Shown in pieces: positions 1-13,301 of a stretch of DNA of 64,000 bases. Source of the DNA: Ooceraea biroi (lineage: Eukaryota > Arthropoda > Insecta > Hymenoptera > Formicidae); assembly GCF_003672135.1 (NCBI RefSeq), contig NC_039509.1:15696663-15760662 (forward strand). The letters are read 5' to 3'. Below the pieces are notes generated by a model that saw only the letters and a list, made by a program, of their open reading frames with translations, was not told where the DNA came from and made no database searches. The stretch's first letter is position 1. The number at the start of each line of letters is the position of its first letter. A program made the position numbers and the translations under genes.

Positions 1-2006
1 GATTCGTTGTTAATGCAGGATGATAAGAGTTTTACAAATGGGCAAGGATGTCCAACAAAATAGTATTATCGTTAACAAATGTGTTCTGCAAGAGCAGTTT
101 GACTGAACTTAAGTTACATTCCATCCTTTTCCAGTTACTATTTTTATCTCACTTTATTCTGTGCCTCATTGTTATGTCACATAAACTTCTGAAACATTAT
201 TATTTATAAAATATTATTTATAAAATATTTATAATAAGCTTTAAGTTTTGACTGAATTTTTACGCGAAATGAACTGCAATAACTGTAGTCGGACACTTAG
301 TTGATATAAAAATTGGTTTATATAAAAATTACTGTAGTTTAGAATTGTTATAGATTACTGAAGAAATCACAAAGGATAGCGTTTAGAATTAATTCAAAGA
401 AATTATAATATCATGTATTCATTGCAAACATATCATATACAGATAGATTACGAACAAGATGTTATCATGACAAGATTATGCAACGTGCAAAACAGCGCTA
501 ACCAAAAAATAGAGTATCCTACTCTTCATACGAGTTATAATGCTTAAAGTGCCTACACAGAACAAGATTACATTATTTTATATTATTATTACTAATTAAG
601 ATAATATATGCGAAGCAAACCGGTTTTTCGCGTGTTTAAACACAACGGCAAATACGGATGGTTACTTCCAAAATATTAATTTATTAAAACACTAAAATTT
701 GCATTAACAATATGTAATAACAACATTAATTTTCGACTTTCAGTTGTTTAACATGAACTTGTCTTATAATATTCTTAGAGTTATTGCTAACGCGTTGATC
801 CATCTAATTACATATCATTCTAGAGCCTGATAATTAGAAACTCGTTTTCTTCGATTGTGAGATAGCCTTTTTTTAACAGTTCACATACCATATTTACATA
901 GACAGAAAAACGTAATCAGAAATAGATAATATATAAACAGTAGCAAATTATGCCTATCAAAATATCAAAATTAATTTTATTATTGTTATATATACCTACA
1001 TGTATTTAGCGTAGAGTGTAAAAGCCATCTCCGAAGAAAAGTACTTGAGTAGAATTATGTCACTTCATATCTCTAATTCTAAAAATATATATAGTTGTAG
1101 TATATATATGTGCAAGTATGAAACAATGGAGATGTGAATCTCTGTTTAAGAAGCAAATTATTGTTACCGTACGTAGAGTAAACACAATTGCGTTGAATGG
1201 TCTAACAATTGTGTAAATTTGCAAATGTCAAATTCCGATAATATTTTGTTATTAAAGAAAATAAATACCATTATTTATGTAAATATACTCCACAAAAGAA
1301 ATCATCCGGAAAAGAAATCAGTTTGATTCAAGATACAATAAAGCGGCCTAATTTCCAACAACTGTCTAGTTTTTTTCCAACATTTTCTCTTGTTCTACAT
1401 CGCGTACGCATATTCTTCTTACGGATCTTTCAATTCCCGTACTCGTGTTCTTCCAATGCCAGATGTACATGTCGACTTATTCCGACATGTACGAAGTTTT
1501 ATTATACACGAGAAAGACTCGGACTCTCCAAGAGATATCCAAGAGTAATGTAAAGAGAAAGTCTCCCCGTGTTCTCCTATATGTTGCATATACATATATG
1601 GCTATAGAATATTGCTCCCGGTAGACACCGTCTCGGCGTCTTCGTCGATCTTCGACTTCGTCTCCTTTTCGGTACGAGCATTTCGCGTCTGCCCTGACAC
1701 ACACGTACACGTGCACACAGTTTCACGCATCTCCACATGCGTTACGTGCGTGCTCCAACACACGTACAGGGCAAGGCTGCATTTGGCGCGTATGTGCCCT
1801 TCGAACTGTGCCTGAAAACGTGGCACATAAGCTACGAAAAGTCACACGATTGTGGGGGTACCTTTAACTTGCGCTAAAGCGCAGGCCTCGAATCGATCCT
1901 CCCCATCCCCGTGGTGGCAGCGCGTCCACGAAGTACAGCCCCCGGCCGACGACTCTCTGTTGTCGACCCAACAACAGTTCAAAACCATCCGAGACCCACG
2001 GCAAAC
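1..2006. other. Intergenic, upstream of Rab gene
   Basis: AT-rich spacer up to about position 1300, then a more CpG- and pyrimidine-rich stretch (about 1370-2006) leading into the Rab start codon. The second part probably carries the promoter and 5' UTR. The open frames here are short, overlap on both strands and match no family I know. I see no RNA gene or element ends. Confidence 0.5.
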
Positions 2007-4757
2007 ATGGCGTTGGATTTCGCAGCCACTTACAAAGTCCTGGTACTGGGAGACTCGAACGTGGGCAAGACCTGCATCGTGCATCGCTATTGTGACGAAC
2101 GGTACTACGACACATACATCTCGACAATAGGTGAGCGATACGCGTGTTACACCCACGAATACGTTCTGTCAGCCACCCTCGTTTACCTGTGGCTGTTGGC
2201 GACCAGCCGTCCCGTACGCCAATGGACTCCAAAGTAGTCCTCTAGTGATTACTTGTTAAATGATCAGCATGACGCGACCTCCTTTGCGGCCGATCGCGGA
2301 TGTTTTACGATAATTTACTCGTTGCATCTGGAGGATATGTCACGCATCTCAATTTCGTGCTCAGCACTATAACAATAACGCATCGTGCCACGTACTGTTG
2401 ACACAGATAACAGTTAATTAACTCTCAGTTACTACGGTGAGGTCACGTCTGTCCACGGCAAACGGATCTTACCTTGCAGATGGTAATCATCTGCAAGTAT
2501 CAGGATAATACAGACAAGAGATTTAGTTCATTATTTCTGATATAGTAATTCTGACATTGTAATTCGTAATTTTACAGTTACTCCTTCCTTCGATTTTTAC
2601 GATACGATGAGAAATAAAATTACTTTGTTTTTTAAAATTAATATAATATTAATATAATAATTAATTTTAATATAAAATTATTATCTTTTATTTTTTTGGG
2701 ATTATTTTAAGCAATAATGACAATCATGTTTCAATCTAAATTTTGACACAAAGATGTTAATTGGTGCCGTACGTGACGTACCATATTCCGTGAAATTGTA
2801 TATTGAGTCGGCATCGATCAGCTGATTATCCGGCCGTATCCGCCCCAGCCTCGAGTTTCTCTTCCTCTCTCTTTCTCTCTCTCTGCCTCTTGCAAGAAAT
2901 GTAACTTTTTATAAATTTGAATTTAATCACACTGAATATAATTATAAGTCGGGTCATCTTGCTGATAATATATAAAATGTCTTGTGATCGTAATGTAAAA
3001 AAACTATTTCTGTTTGTTTGTGAATATTTCATAGCTCAATTTAAAATGTGTTCTTCATTAAGAATGTAGCTCTCGTGTAGATAAAGTTTTAATTATATTA
3101 CTCTCACGCAAAAAACTCTTGGAATTCTCGCGTGACAAGTGTCACTTGAACCATATAATTAGTGATACGATCTTACAATTTTATGCAGTGAATAATAATC
3201 TCGAGATATAGTCCCGTGCATCCTTGAAAGTGTATCATTTGTACATCAATATTCACTTAATTACGATAGCGAATGTAAATGATAAATGTGTCCACAGGTA
3301 TCGATTTCAAACAGAAGATCATTAATTTAGATGGCACGCCGATTAAATTACAAATTTGGTGAGTAATAACCAGCGTTCTTTTGTCAGCACCGATAAATGT
3401 TTCACCACGCTTAGTATTAATAATATACAGAAATACATGAACTTTTCTGAGAAAATCCATTTCGTACTGTCAAGTTTCATAAAGCACATTTTGCATATAA
3501 AATGATAGACTGCACATAAACGATGATAAAGTAGCAGAAAGTACATCAACGAATGTATCTTTAAAGGGATACCGCCGGCCAGGAAAGATTTCGTACTTTA
3601 ACAACGGCGTACTATCGCGGTGCCATGGGTATCCTTTTGATGTACGATGTCACTAGCTTGGAGAGTTTCAACCATCTGTCCTACTGGCTACGGAATATCC
3701 AAGAAGTAAGATTAAAGTCGATTCTAAAGATAGAACGAAAGAGAGGAATAAATTCGCGCTATATAAGAACTTAAATGGCCGCGTTTAAACGTCCAGAAGA
3801 GAATCTAAAGTATTAAACAACCAATTTTAGTAAAATCTCACGTAAATTTAAAAGTGGAAGAAGTTCACGAGGACAGTTTATAAAATTTATGACAGACTAC
3901 ACAACGCGGCCAATTAAGCGCATTAAAAATCTAGCGTTTGATTAATTAAGAAGCAGTTGCAAATTTGTGCAATGGTTTTTATCCGTAGAAATTGTTATCT
4001 ATTAAATCGGGAACATATTGTAAAATACACAAAGTCTATGTATAGACTTATTGATTTTGTAAGAAAGCGTAACCGATTCCGAGCCATCTGCATGTAATAG
4101 AATTGTCGAAAGAGTGAATCATAAGCAATTCCCATTGTTTGCATTGGCAGAATGCGTCACCGGACGTAGTAAAAGTTTTGGCAGCGAATAAATGCGACGC
4201 GACCGCGCATCGCGCAGTAGACGCCGAGAGAGGCCAGAAGATCGCTGAGAACTTCGACATGCCCTTCTTCGAGGTATCTTGCAAGGAAAACATCAATATC
4301 GAGGAAGCCTTCCTCACCCTGGCCAGAAGGATACGGGAGCAGCGAGGCCGACGGGTAAAGCCCACTTTTTATTTGTCCGTCTTGTCTTGTAGCGCAACCC
4401 TTATCAATGTTGCAATGAAAGGATCGATTTTAACAAACGATATTCAATTATTATTTCAATCATAAATGAAATCATATTTTATTATTATTACTTAAATGTT
4501 TAATTAAATTAAATTTTCAATTGAACGATATTTAATTCAAATAAAACTGTTTTAAGCCATCGAGGGCTACAATGAAAAAAATAGCTACGCGCTTGTATCT
4601 TTTCGTGATTGTAAATTTACCAAGATCGAGTTCTCACGAGCAAAATGGACAATTACAGGCCAGCCTGTTCGAGGCTTCCGAGAGAGAAGGTGCAGACAGT
4701 ATAATTAAGGCACAGTCACCGTCTCAACAGGGCGACGCCTGGAGATGCACCTGTTAG
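2007..4757 (+). CDS. Rab-family small GTPase, 5 exons, 208 aa
   Basis: Membrane-traffic GTPase. Exons 2007-2130, 3298-3358, 3567-3705, 4151-4354 and 4659-4757 have GT-AG borders and matching phases. Visible motifs: P-loop GDSNVGKT (residues 15-22), effector-loop Thr40 in ISTIGIDF, WDTAGQE with catalytic-position Gln67, NKCD (121-124) and EVSCK (149-153). The protein ends in Arg-Cys-Thr-Cys, a CxC double-geranylgeranylation signal expected to anchor it to a membrane. The start is the first ATG in good context (gcaaacATGg); upstream in-frame codons are not Rab-like. Length is normal for a Rab. Family knowledge places it near Rab8/10/13/15; the divergent P-loop (Asn18) and the SCK in place of SAK suggest an insect-specific Rab such as RabX4, but I cannot confirm the subfamily, so no symbol is given. 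All nucleotide-binding residues are kept, so it should be an active switch. Confidence 0.93.
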
Positions 4758-7700
4758 TTCGGATGATCATTGGGGGTCTACTCGGCTGTCTGGCAGCTTC
4801 GACGGGATAGATAGGTATCAAGTCCGGAGAATTTCGTCTATTTATTGTGTACGAGAGAGAAGGGATGCCCGTTTCCATACCTGCATATATATAATACAAC
4901 GTGACTATGGGTCGGCCATCAACGGAAGTCAACACGAAAGGCGTTTGTACACTTGGGTACATCCGGGGCAAGCATCCACGACACATGCAATAATCTCGCA
5001 ACGGATATTATACATATAATCTCGTAAATCCTTGTTGCATGTGAGAGCCATAACAGCGTCCTCGGAACGACGTCGTGACGGCGTGATGCAACGTTAGCGG
5101 CGGTGCGATAATCGTAATCGTGAATCATCGATATCACGGTGATCATAGATGATCGTTGCAATGATCATAGATCACACGGAACGTCACGAGCATTCATCGC
5201 ACCATGCATTCGAATGATCCGGAACGCCAGTTTCGAATGATCCGGAAATGCAAAGTAACACACGTACACATATATACCATACGTACATATGTACGGTTAG
5301 GCTCGAGCTACGTTCGAAATTATCGCGAAGTTTAACTCTGATATGCGATTACACGTCATAGATGTTTACTTATAGAGATTCGAATCGCGCGTGTGCGAAT
5401 GTGCGAAGAGTTGGCAGAACTCTAGCTATGAGGTAATCGAAATGCCTATGAGTGCGCGGTCACCGGAAAACGCCTGATCGGACGAACGATCTGAGTCAAC
5501 CGTTAGCAGGTTCGTTTGTTCATTTCCAAGTGAACCGAAATACTCAGCTGAAAGGATCGAGCGTTACGAGAGAAAGATAAAAAGAGCGAAAGAAAAGAAG
5601 GGAGAGGAGAATAGTTGACAGAGGAATCGCGAGATTTGCATTTCGTCTACGATCAATTTTTATATAATCTCGTCGATGTTAGACACAGGCCAGACACAGT
5701 CATTCGGTATTATAGGCAATCTAAAACCAAAGACGTTCAATTAGATTCGCTTGACGTTATTGCTAAGGCCTAAGTAAACGGAAACATCCTCTCGATACTA
5801 CCGAGGCGACACTTTTCCGCGACGATCAACGTGTTTACTGTATAAAATGTCTACGAAGACATCATCAAGCGCATTGTGATTACCGTCTGAAAAACGACAC
5901 TACTTTATGAGACTTGCGATTACCACCGATGTCTCTCAACGAGGACCAGGGCCTTTCCCTTATGGAAGGGCTTGCGCGATTAGCTGTTACGTCGGGATTA
6001 TTTGATACACAGATGCCAACGTTTGCGTAGATGTACCTTCGATGTCGCGCATTCGAAGCAACTGCGGGCAATCACGAAGAATCGCGGTCGCTTTAACGTT
6101 GGGAGTACGAGTAATCTTTGAGTTTGGCAAACTTCAGTGAAAGGACGATGTTTAGAGGAAGCATGTTCCGCGGCAGTTCCTAAATTTGTGTGTAGCCAGA
6201 TGCACGCGAAAGGACCGCGATTTATTGGGCTGTTTGCACGCAAGACTTTCCTGACGTAGGAAACGAAGGATCGTGCGCTTCTGCGTCGACATTCAAGTGA
6301 AACTCTTTTTCTATTTGAAGAAAGCAACGCACAAGCACGACAAACGCTATTTATGCACTCAAAGCACCGCTGACGTTCGTGTGTTCATTAGAAAACGGTA
6401 TTTTCAGACTCTGAAGTGAAACAAAGTTCCGAACGAGGCCAAATTGATACGATGGCGAGCACTTGACATCTGTGTGTCGAATCTTTCATATCGGTACACG
6501 CACGTGATAATTCACCCTTTAAATTATTAATGCGCTTTGATAATCCTAACAGAATGCTTTCGGCGATCTGTGTTGTATCCGATAAAGTTTCGGCGATGCA
6601 ATTGTATTCTGCTGCAGAACTTCATGGCACCGATACCGCGTAAAAAAGAAGGAAAGAAGAAGCGCCTGTTGGCATATTTGAATTTTTCGCGGGTCACGAG
6701 GTGGATCTAGAGCGCGGGTAAACTAGTTTAGCTGCCATATAAAATGCTGCAAAAAGTGCACATTTTACGGAACGTAAATTGCTCGATTAATTCTAAAGAA
6801 ACCGGTGGAACTCGATATCTTCGATTTCCGAAACGTTGAGAGAGCTTTTTTTTACACGAACATATACAGCAGGGCTCTCGATCGATTATCGAGTTTCTCC
6901 ATTTTTATATAGGCACGTTTCAAACGTATGACGCTTTCACTTGCAGAACAAATCTGAAGTTACGCTAAAGTGAACGGGACTGAAAGATGAATTGGATAGA
7001 AATTCTCGAAAAGCATATAGCAGTTATAGCAATTACGCACATGCAAGAGTAACTGTTTCAACTGTTCCAATGACGAGAAGAAAGTTACTTGCACTTTTTT
7101 AATTTAGAATCCGATTGACCTTTCAACCCTGTTCACGCGTCGTCGTTACACAACAGCAAACATTTTATATTGTCAGTACTAGTATCATCGGTATAAAGAA
7201 ACGCACAACCTTTTGTAGCAAACGTAGAGAATCGTCATCGCCCTTTCCACAAGACCACTTTCACCGTTCGTACTCTTCGTTTACGCTGGCAGAAACACAA
7301 AAAGCCTTTATTGTGCCTACCAAAAGATTATAAGGAAGAGGATAAAGACGAAGAAAGATGTGAGAAAACGGAAGATGCGTGGAAGATACATTGCACGAGG
7401 TGTATCGAGACGTTTCATGATCGATCGGGGCAAAATAAGTGGAAAAGTATAATAATTATACGCTGGTACGTGTTCGATCAAAAGCTCAACACCTCAGCGA
7501 CATTTGAGGGAGCTTGGTGATCACGTAAGAATCGGATACCTGCGATATTCTTTTCCCCTTGTTTTTATTGGGTACCTTCGAAGGTATCTTTAAAGGAAAG
7601 GACAAGTCTATTGTTTCATCCAACAAAGTGCAACGCGGCTTTCAGCGCTGCGATATCTGATTTGCATGCGCAGCAATCGTTCCAGCACCGCCAAGCCCGT

Positions 7701-8102
7701 TTCAAGTTGCACACAAGTGCAATTCGAGCTACACAATCCTGCAACTTTGTTATCTCGACGTGTGGTGCAGTGTAGGGGGTGTTTTGAAAAATGTGAGAAC
7801 CCGGTTCGCACTACGTTACTCGCCCGTATGTTTGCTTGTTTGCACGTTTGCAAGTTGCAGATTGCAATCGGGACAGATTGCAGCCGAGTCCGAACGCGTG
7901 CACTCGACGAGAAGCGTGCATTGTATCTGTCGTGATCAATTGATCGCAGCGACGATGTCGACGAAACGAGATCATTTCAAGAATTGCACATGTTGACGGA
8001 TTAGCGATCGGCACGACACGATTTGTTTTTCAGCCACGCAACCGTACTGTAAATGAAATAGTTACGGCGTAGGCTTTGTACTATTTGCGGGAGAATTACT
8101 AT
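4758..8102. other. Intergenic / 3' of Rab gene
   Basis: Begins with the Rab 3' UTR. The rest is moderately CpG-containing non-coding DNA with no convincing exon. It holds a 16-bp direct repeat at 5209-5224 and 5232-5247, listed separately. Open frames near 5.9-6.3 kb and 7.1-7.9 kb are short, mutually overlapping and unlike any known protein. Confidence 0.45.
5209..5247. repeat. 16-bp direct repeat, 23-bp period
   Basis: The 16-mer TTCGAATGATCCGGAA occurs exactly at 5209-5224 and again at 5232-5247. Each copy contains a CCGGAA (ETS-type) core. Just upstream (about 5120-5180) the sequence ATGATC recurs several times. Function is unknown; a paired protein-binding site is possible. Confidence 0.6.
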
Positions 8103-8190
8103 ACAAATATATACATATATATTATTATATATATATATATATGTATACACGATACGATATGTATATGTATATATATATATATGTATATAT
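8103..8190. repeat. (TA)n microsatellite
   Basis: Imperfect TA/TATG dinucleotide run directly abutting the left end of the MITE at 8192. TA-targeting elements insert readily in such tracts. Confidence 0.9.
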
Positions 8191-8364
8191 ACAGGCTGTC
8201 TGACTTAAGGCGAAAAACCTCTCGCCCACAGGTAGATCTCGTCGAACTGAATTAAAAAGTCCTGTACCATTTTGCAAACAGGATTTTTACAGGACTTTTA
8301 AATTTAGTTTGACGAGATCTATCTGTGGGCGAGAGGTTTTTCGCCCTATGTCAGACCCCCTGTA
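8190..8364. mobile_element. 171-bp foldback MITE with TA target duplication
   Basis: Two arms of about 75-80 bp are near-perfect inverted copies: the left begins CAGGCTGTCTGACTTAAGGC and the right ends GCCCTATGTCAGACCCCCTG. They enclose a short loop around 8271-8290. The element spans 8192-8362 and is flanked by TA on both sides, as expected for a Tc1/mariner-derived non-autonomous element. There is no coding capacity. Confidence 0.85.
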
Positions 8365-11300
8365 TATTTGTTGCTTTTATATCTTTATAAATCGCGGCGT
8401 ATTTGTAATAAGAACACTGCGAAATTCGATTGTCTCGCTTGCTAAGCAATCTGCGCGCCCTTTAATTAGTGCAGGGTTTCCCAGATTTAAAAAGGATGAA
8501 GATCATTAAAATTTAATAGCGTAATTGCATGTAAAAATAATATTTTTGTTTGTTGGTTTCGGGAAGATTTCATCACATCTTCAAAAATTATTTTAAAATA
8601 ATTGCAATTACAATTTTCAAATAATTTACATTACGAAATATTGTACTTTAGAATTTTATCTCGATCCAATTTTTGAAACGTTGAACGAGACGAATAAAAA
8701 TCTATATTTTTGTCAGATGTCAGCATGTAATATCTATTTTTAAAGTCTGGGAAACCTGAAATTAGCGGAAATTAACCAGATGTGATTAAAGAAACCGGGT
8801 GTGTCGAACGCGTTCTCGTCAACCCAGGATCTTTTTTAAATGCGCGCGTGATCTGTCAGGACTATACCGTTAATTTTCATTCTGCGGACTTTGGCAAGGA
8901 GAAGCGCCCGTATTCTCGATACCATCCTCGATCTTCTCGGCGAAACTGAATTTCTCTAGTCAAAGGCGATGCATAAGACAAGTAAGAAGCACCCGAGACG
9001 ATTTTATGTGACATAAACTCGACTTGGCTACAATTAAACGGCTGAAATTAAAATCACATTCGGCTATTGAACTTTGATTGGCGTACAAAGTGCGGGTGCT
9101 CGTAAGTTTCTCGTAAGAAATATATGGTAGAAAGAATGAAAAAGAAAAAAAGGTGTCAATTTGTAACACGGCGTCGCGCCTACGTGAACGGTAGAGTCGC
9201 TTGTACGAATTTCCTTTAGATAGACGCTGGATCGTCTTCATCGAAGAGTGCTTGATTTCTCGTCCGAAGCTGGTCTTCGGCTGAAAAGGCTCTCCCGAGG
9301 GAGCATTTTTTATACGACTTAGTTGAGCCTGCCACGTATATGCGCGCGCGCGCGTGCAGCGCCGTAACTAGTGCTTTATTGTATTATATCATCATGCGAT
9401 TTTATAAATTATCTCACACACCATGTTCTTGGAATCCTGCGAAAAATGTACGAAATATCATGTTCGCGTCTGGGATCCATTTCGCTCTGTATCCATGCGA
9501 GTCCTTTTAATATTCCTTGGATCCATTAATTTCTGATTCCGCAAATTTCTGTGGACTTGGTTCTATAAATCTCTGGATCAGGAATAGTGAATTACATAGT
9601 CTTTAATTTCTTCGTGTCATCCTAGTTACGGCTCTGCGAATTTATCGCTCTCGGTTTTCAACGATCTTGCAATTTCCAACGATATGATGAAAGTTTCTCG
9701 ACAGGAATCAGCTATGTTTTTGTTATACACAAGCCCTGTTAAAAATTATATATATACATATATAGATATATATATATAGAAGTAAAATAGGATAGCTTGA
9801 TCGGGTAAAGCTTTCATCGCTATTATTTTTGAATTTGCACACTCGATCTTCTTTGTAAATTTATTGAAAAACTTACTGTGTTAATTCTTGGATTTAATTA
9901 AATTGAAAGTTTATGTTTATTTTAAACATTTACTTTCTTGGCTCCATTAAAAAAGGCTCGAGCATGGAACTTTTTGCCCGATCACCGAGGAAATAATTGC
10001 GAAGATGTTAAACGTACGATATAACGACAACTTTTACAAGATTTCATTTCTCATTACATCACACCTCACCCTCGACAATGAGCGTCATGTTACATAATTT
10101 AATTCAACTTTCGCAATCGATTATCCGAATGTATCAGTATAAGTGTATAAGTTTTTAAGTTTGTAGAAACAACTTGTTCAACTCGATGTCTGACTCAATA
10201 ATAAATAAAAATACACACTTTTTACCTACGATATTCCGTGCTACATTTTTTTCATGACACAATATCGAATTTAGGAGATTTTTACTTGGAAGATGTGAAA
10301 TGTTAACAAAGAGAATACTAAAGCTTCCTGTCACTCAATGCTCAAGAAACAAGATAAGTAAACGAAGCAAGCAGGAAAGAAAGTGACGCTTAATTCGAAT
10401 GCGTACGGTTCTCCGGGTACGTGTCCCAAATGTCCCAAGTGTCACGTGGATTGTCCAACTCGCGAGTGCCACTCGCCCGCACTCGCGAGGTGTTGGAGGA
10501 TTCCCGTATTCGCCGCGCGCCGCCGATACGCGATACTCTTCAGCGATAAGACGCGCGCGATTACCGGAGTGAATCAGCGACTTGAAAATGGAGGACGACA
10601 CGCACACCGTTTTCCAGTTGAGTGGCCGCGCTGAATCGTTCGCCGATGCGCATCAGGAAGCCGAACTACGTACGTTGACAAGTGCGTGCACACGTCGTGC
10701 CGCGGACAGTTTCAGCTTTCTTGAAATTTGGAACGAGTGCGGTGAGCCCGAGTTCGTTATTGCCAGCCCGACGATTAAACGATAGTTAGCGATTTGTGAT
10801 GTCACGATTAGTCGTTTTATCGCCGATACGAAAATGCGTCAGCGTGCGCCGCGTTAAACAGTAGCAGCAATATTTTGACACATTTTTCGAGAAATTATAT
10901 ATTTATATTGTGAAAGTTCAGGTGATTACGATCGATGATCGACAAAAGGAGAAAGTCTGCAAGTCAATTTGCTGGAGGATCTATTAGAATGAGTGCGCTT
11001 TTAGTGTTACATTCCATACGTGAAAAGATGGAATACTGTAGTAACGTAAAATAAAATACGTATTAATAATAATAATAACGTAATGAGCAGAAATAATCTG
11101 AGCAAATAATATGTTATTGATGATGTCTCTGTTTAATGGCTTTTTAAATTAAAATGCATTAAAAAGTGTTGTTCTAAAGGCACCTCTAAATAATATTCTA
11201 ATCTTTCAGACATTCTTTTTAAATTGCAAATGATTTTTAACTGTTTGGGGAATGATACAAAAAATTAATAAATATATGCGCCTTGTGGACCAATAAAATT

Positions 11301-11799
11301 TGGAACACATGCAACATGTCGTGACTCATGTTTCGATGAATTTAGTCTATTCGGTTGTAGAAGTGTTTTGTCGCGCAAGAATGAATCACGCAGTGAACGA
11401 GACGTATAGGCACATACAATAGTACGACTTTCCCGAGTTTACGCTGACTAAAGCGAAGTGCGTGTAGTAAATAGCAAATAGAAGTGCACGAATTCAGAAG
11501 ATTGCATAGTAAAATGCATGGAATTCAAACTTATCTTGATTTTCTTTTATTCTCTCTCTTTTCGACCCATTTAAAATCTTTGTTGTAAAATTGTACTATC
11601 TTATAGTATTTTGTCGAATAGTCGCTAGGTCTTGCAAAATCTCAAAGTTGACGAAATCTGAAAAGCTCTGACGTACGATTCGGCAAGGTTTGAAAGTTGG
11701 CAGAAAGTTAGGAGAAGTATCATCTGATGAGATAAAACATAAGATTTGATAAGATTTGGTAAAATTTAGCGAGGTCTAGCGAGACTCTGCAAGACATTT
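8365..11799. other. Intergenic spacer
   Basis: Mostly AT-rich, with a (TA)n tract at 9747-9780 and an alternating GC run at about 9341-9356 (potential Z-DNA). A CpG-rich island at about 10380-10790 includes an ATG with good context (10588) and a nearby splice donor; it is listed separately. No other coding signal was found. Confidence 0.45.
10588..10669 (+). other. Candidate first exon in CpG-rich island
   Basis: An ATG in good context (gaaaATGGAGG) at 10588 opens a frame starting MEDDTHTVFQLSGRAE. It runs 82 nt to a donor-like GTACGT at 10670, leaving phase 1. A pyrimidine-preceded acceptor at 13266 would join it in frame with the cindr ATG at 13302, adding a short N-terminal extension. This splice is inferred from sequence alone. 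It could equally be a first exon of something else, or chance. Confidence 0.22.
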
Positions 11800-12541
11800 C
11801 CCAGGCAGCACATGTTAGCCTAATATATGTTTCTTAGGCGTATCTAATGTCTAAGAAACATAAAGTACCATTTAAGAAACGGTTTAAATAGAAACCGTTT
11901 TTAGACCTCAATTTTAAAAACGTATTTTTCACCTTTCCACAGAAACGAAAAATGTGTTTTATTAAATTGATTTGAAATTATATAATTAATATAGAAAAAA
12001 TAGTAATTTCTACTTACTTTGCGAGTATTCATTATTTTTACATCATACGTTTCAATGTACTCGATTATGGAACAAGAGACAAAAATCAACACAAGTGTGT
12101 GTGATTCCCACCTCTGATTCACCAAGCGACCGATAGATGGCCAGGCCAGACGTGACGTTCTCGCAAGTAACATTTGTGTTATCACCTTATAAATAACCAT
12201 CCGGAAAACCGATCCAATACTCTTTTCTTCTTCTTTTCTTTCGAAACTTTTGAGATCACTATTACTTGAAGTGATATTTCAAAAGAGTGAGATTCCACTA
12301 CACGAAATTTAGAGAGTAATTCATAAAATATAAAAATCTAGTTTTTTAGACAAATGTGACTTAACTCTGTCTATCTTTGAGGCACTGATATATAGAATTG
12401 ATAAATATTTTTCTGATGGTTTCTGAAACGTTTCTCCTAACGTTTTTTCGTTGGACATTTTTCTCCTAAATAAACGTTTCAATAAAATGGTTATGAAACG
12501 TTACGGCAAAACGGTTTTGAAACCAATGCGTGCTGCCTGGG
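11800..12541. mobile_element. 742-bp non-autonomous element with CCCAGGCAGCA ends
   Basis: Perfect 11-bp terminal inverted repeats: CCCAGGCAGCA at 11800-11810 and TGCTGCCTGGG at 12531-12541. Further imperfect inverted homology lies just inside (GAAACGGTTT-type blocks near both ends). The flanks both read TT, which could be a 2-bp target duplication. The interior is AT-rich with no transposase; the 99-codon minus-strand frame inside looks like chance. Superfamily not identified. Confidence 0.65.
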
Positions 12542-13301
12542 TTGACATCAAGTATTTTAAAATTATGATACCAAACAAGATTTAACAGAATTAATGAATA
12601 AAACAGATGGATTACAATTAGGAAGAGACTGTCACTACGTTTACGCGAGCGTTACTAATAGTTCACGGCTAGACTCCCGTCTACGCGCAGCGAATTATCA
12701 TAATAAGTTACAAATAATTCGAATGAGTTACTACAGAGAAGTAACGCTCGCATAAATGGGAGAAAGAGAACAGAGGCTCAGATCGCGCTACCGAGCAACC
12801 TCTTTATTTCGCGCAGATATCAGAGCTGTTGAGGCTGCCGAACGCAAGATGGCCACGGTGACGGACACGAGTAGCTGTCAACTGTGGCCGGGATCCGCCT
12901 AAATCCGTAATCACGCGACGGTGCTGTCTCGCGCGTCGCGTCGCGTCGCATCGTGTCGCACCGCGTTGCATTGCGTTGCACTGCACTGCACTGCGATGTG
13001 CACGTACGTGAGTCCACTCGTTCGTATCGTCCGCACGCAAACGCATCGGGGCAGCCCGCGCGACGGTTCGCCGCGAACGCACGTCACATCGTAATTCCCG
13101 CGTTCGTCAAGTCAAGTCGCGCGGCTCGCGTTCTCGTCGCGACAGTTCCTCGGCGACTGTTGCACCTCGCGTCGCTCGATCTTCGAGTAATTCGGTCCAG
13201 TTCGCGCCGATCGAACTCGTCGCCTTATCGCAAGCGTGTTTGCTAAAGGCCAAGCCTTTCCCGCAGACAGGGCTCGTCGAGAGTGCGTTTCCTTCCGAAG
13301 C
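12542..13301 (+). promoter_or_regulatory. CpG-rich 5' region of cindr
   Basis: The AT-rich spacer gives way at about 12,850 to a strongly CpG-rich block running into the cindr start codon. This is the usual look of a promoter plus 5' UTR in a high-CpG hymenopteran-type genome. It includes a low-complexity run at 12929-12997 built of TCGCG units followed by TTGCA/CTGCA units. A pyrimidine-rich acceptor (cctttcccgcag) ends at 13266, so an upstream non-coding or alternative exon may be spliced here. No TATA box is evident. Confidence 0.5.
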
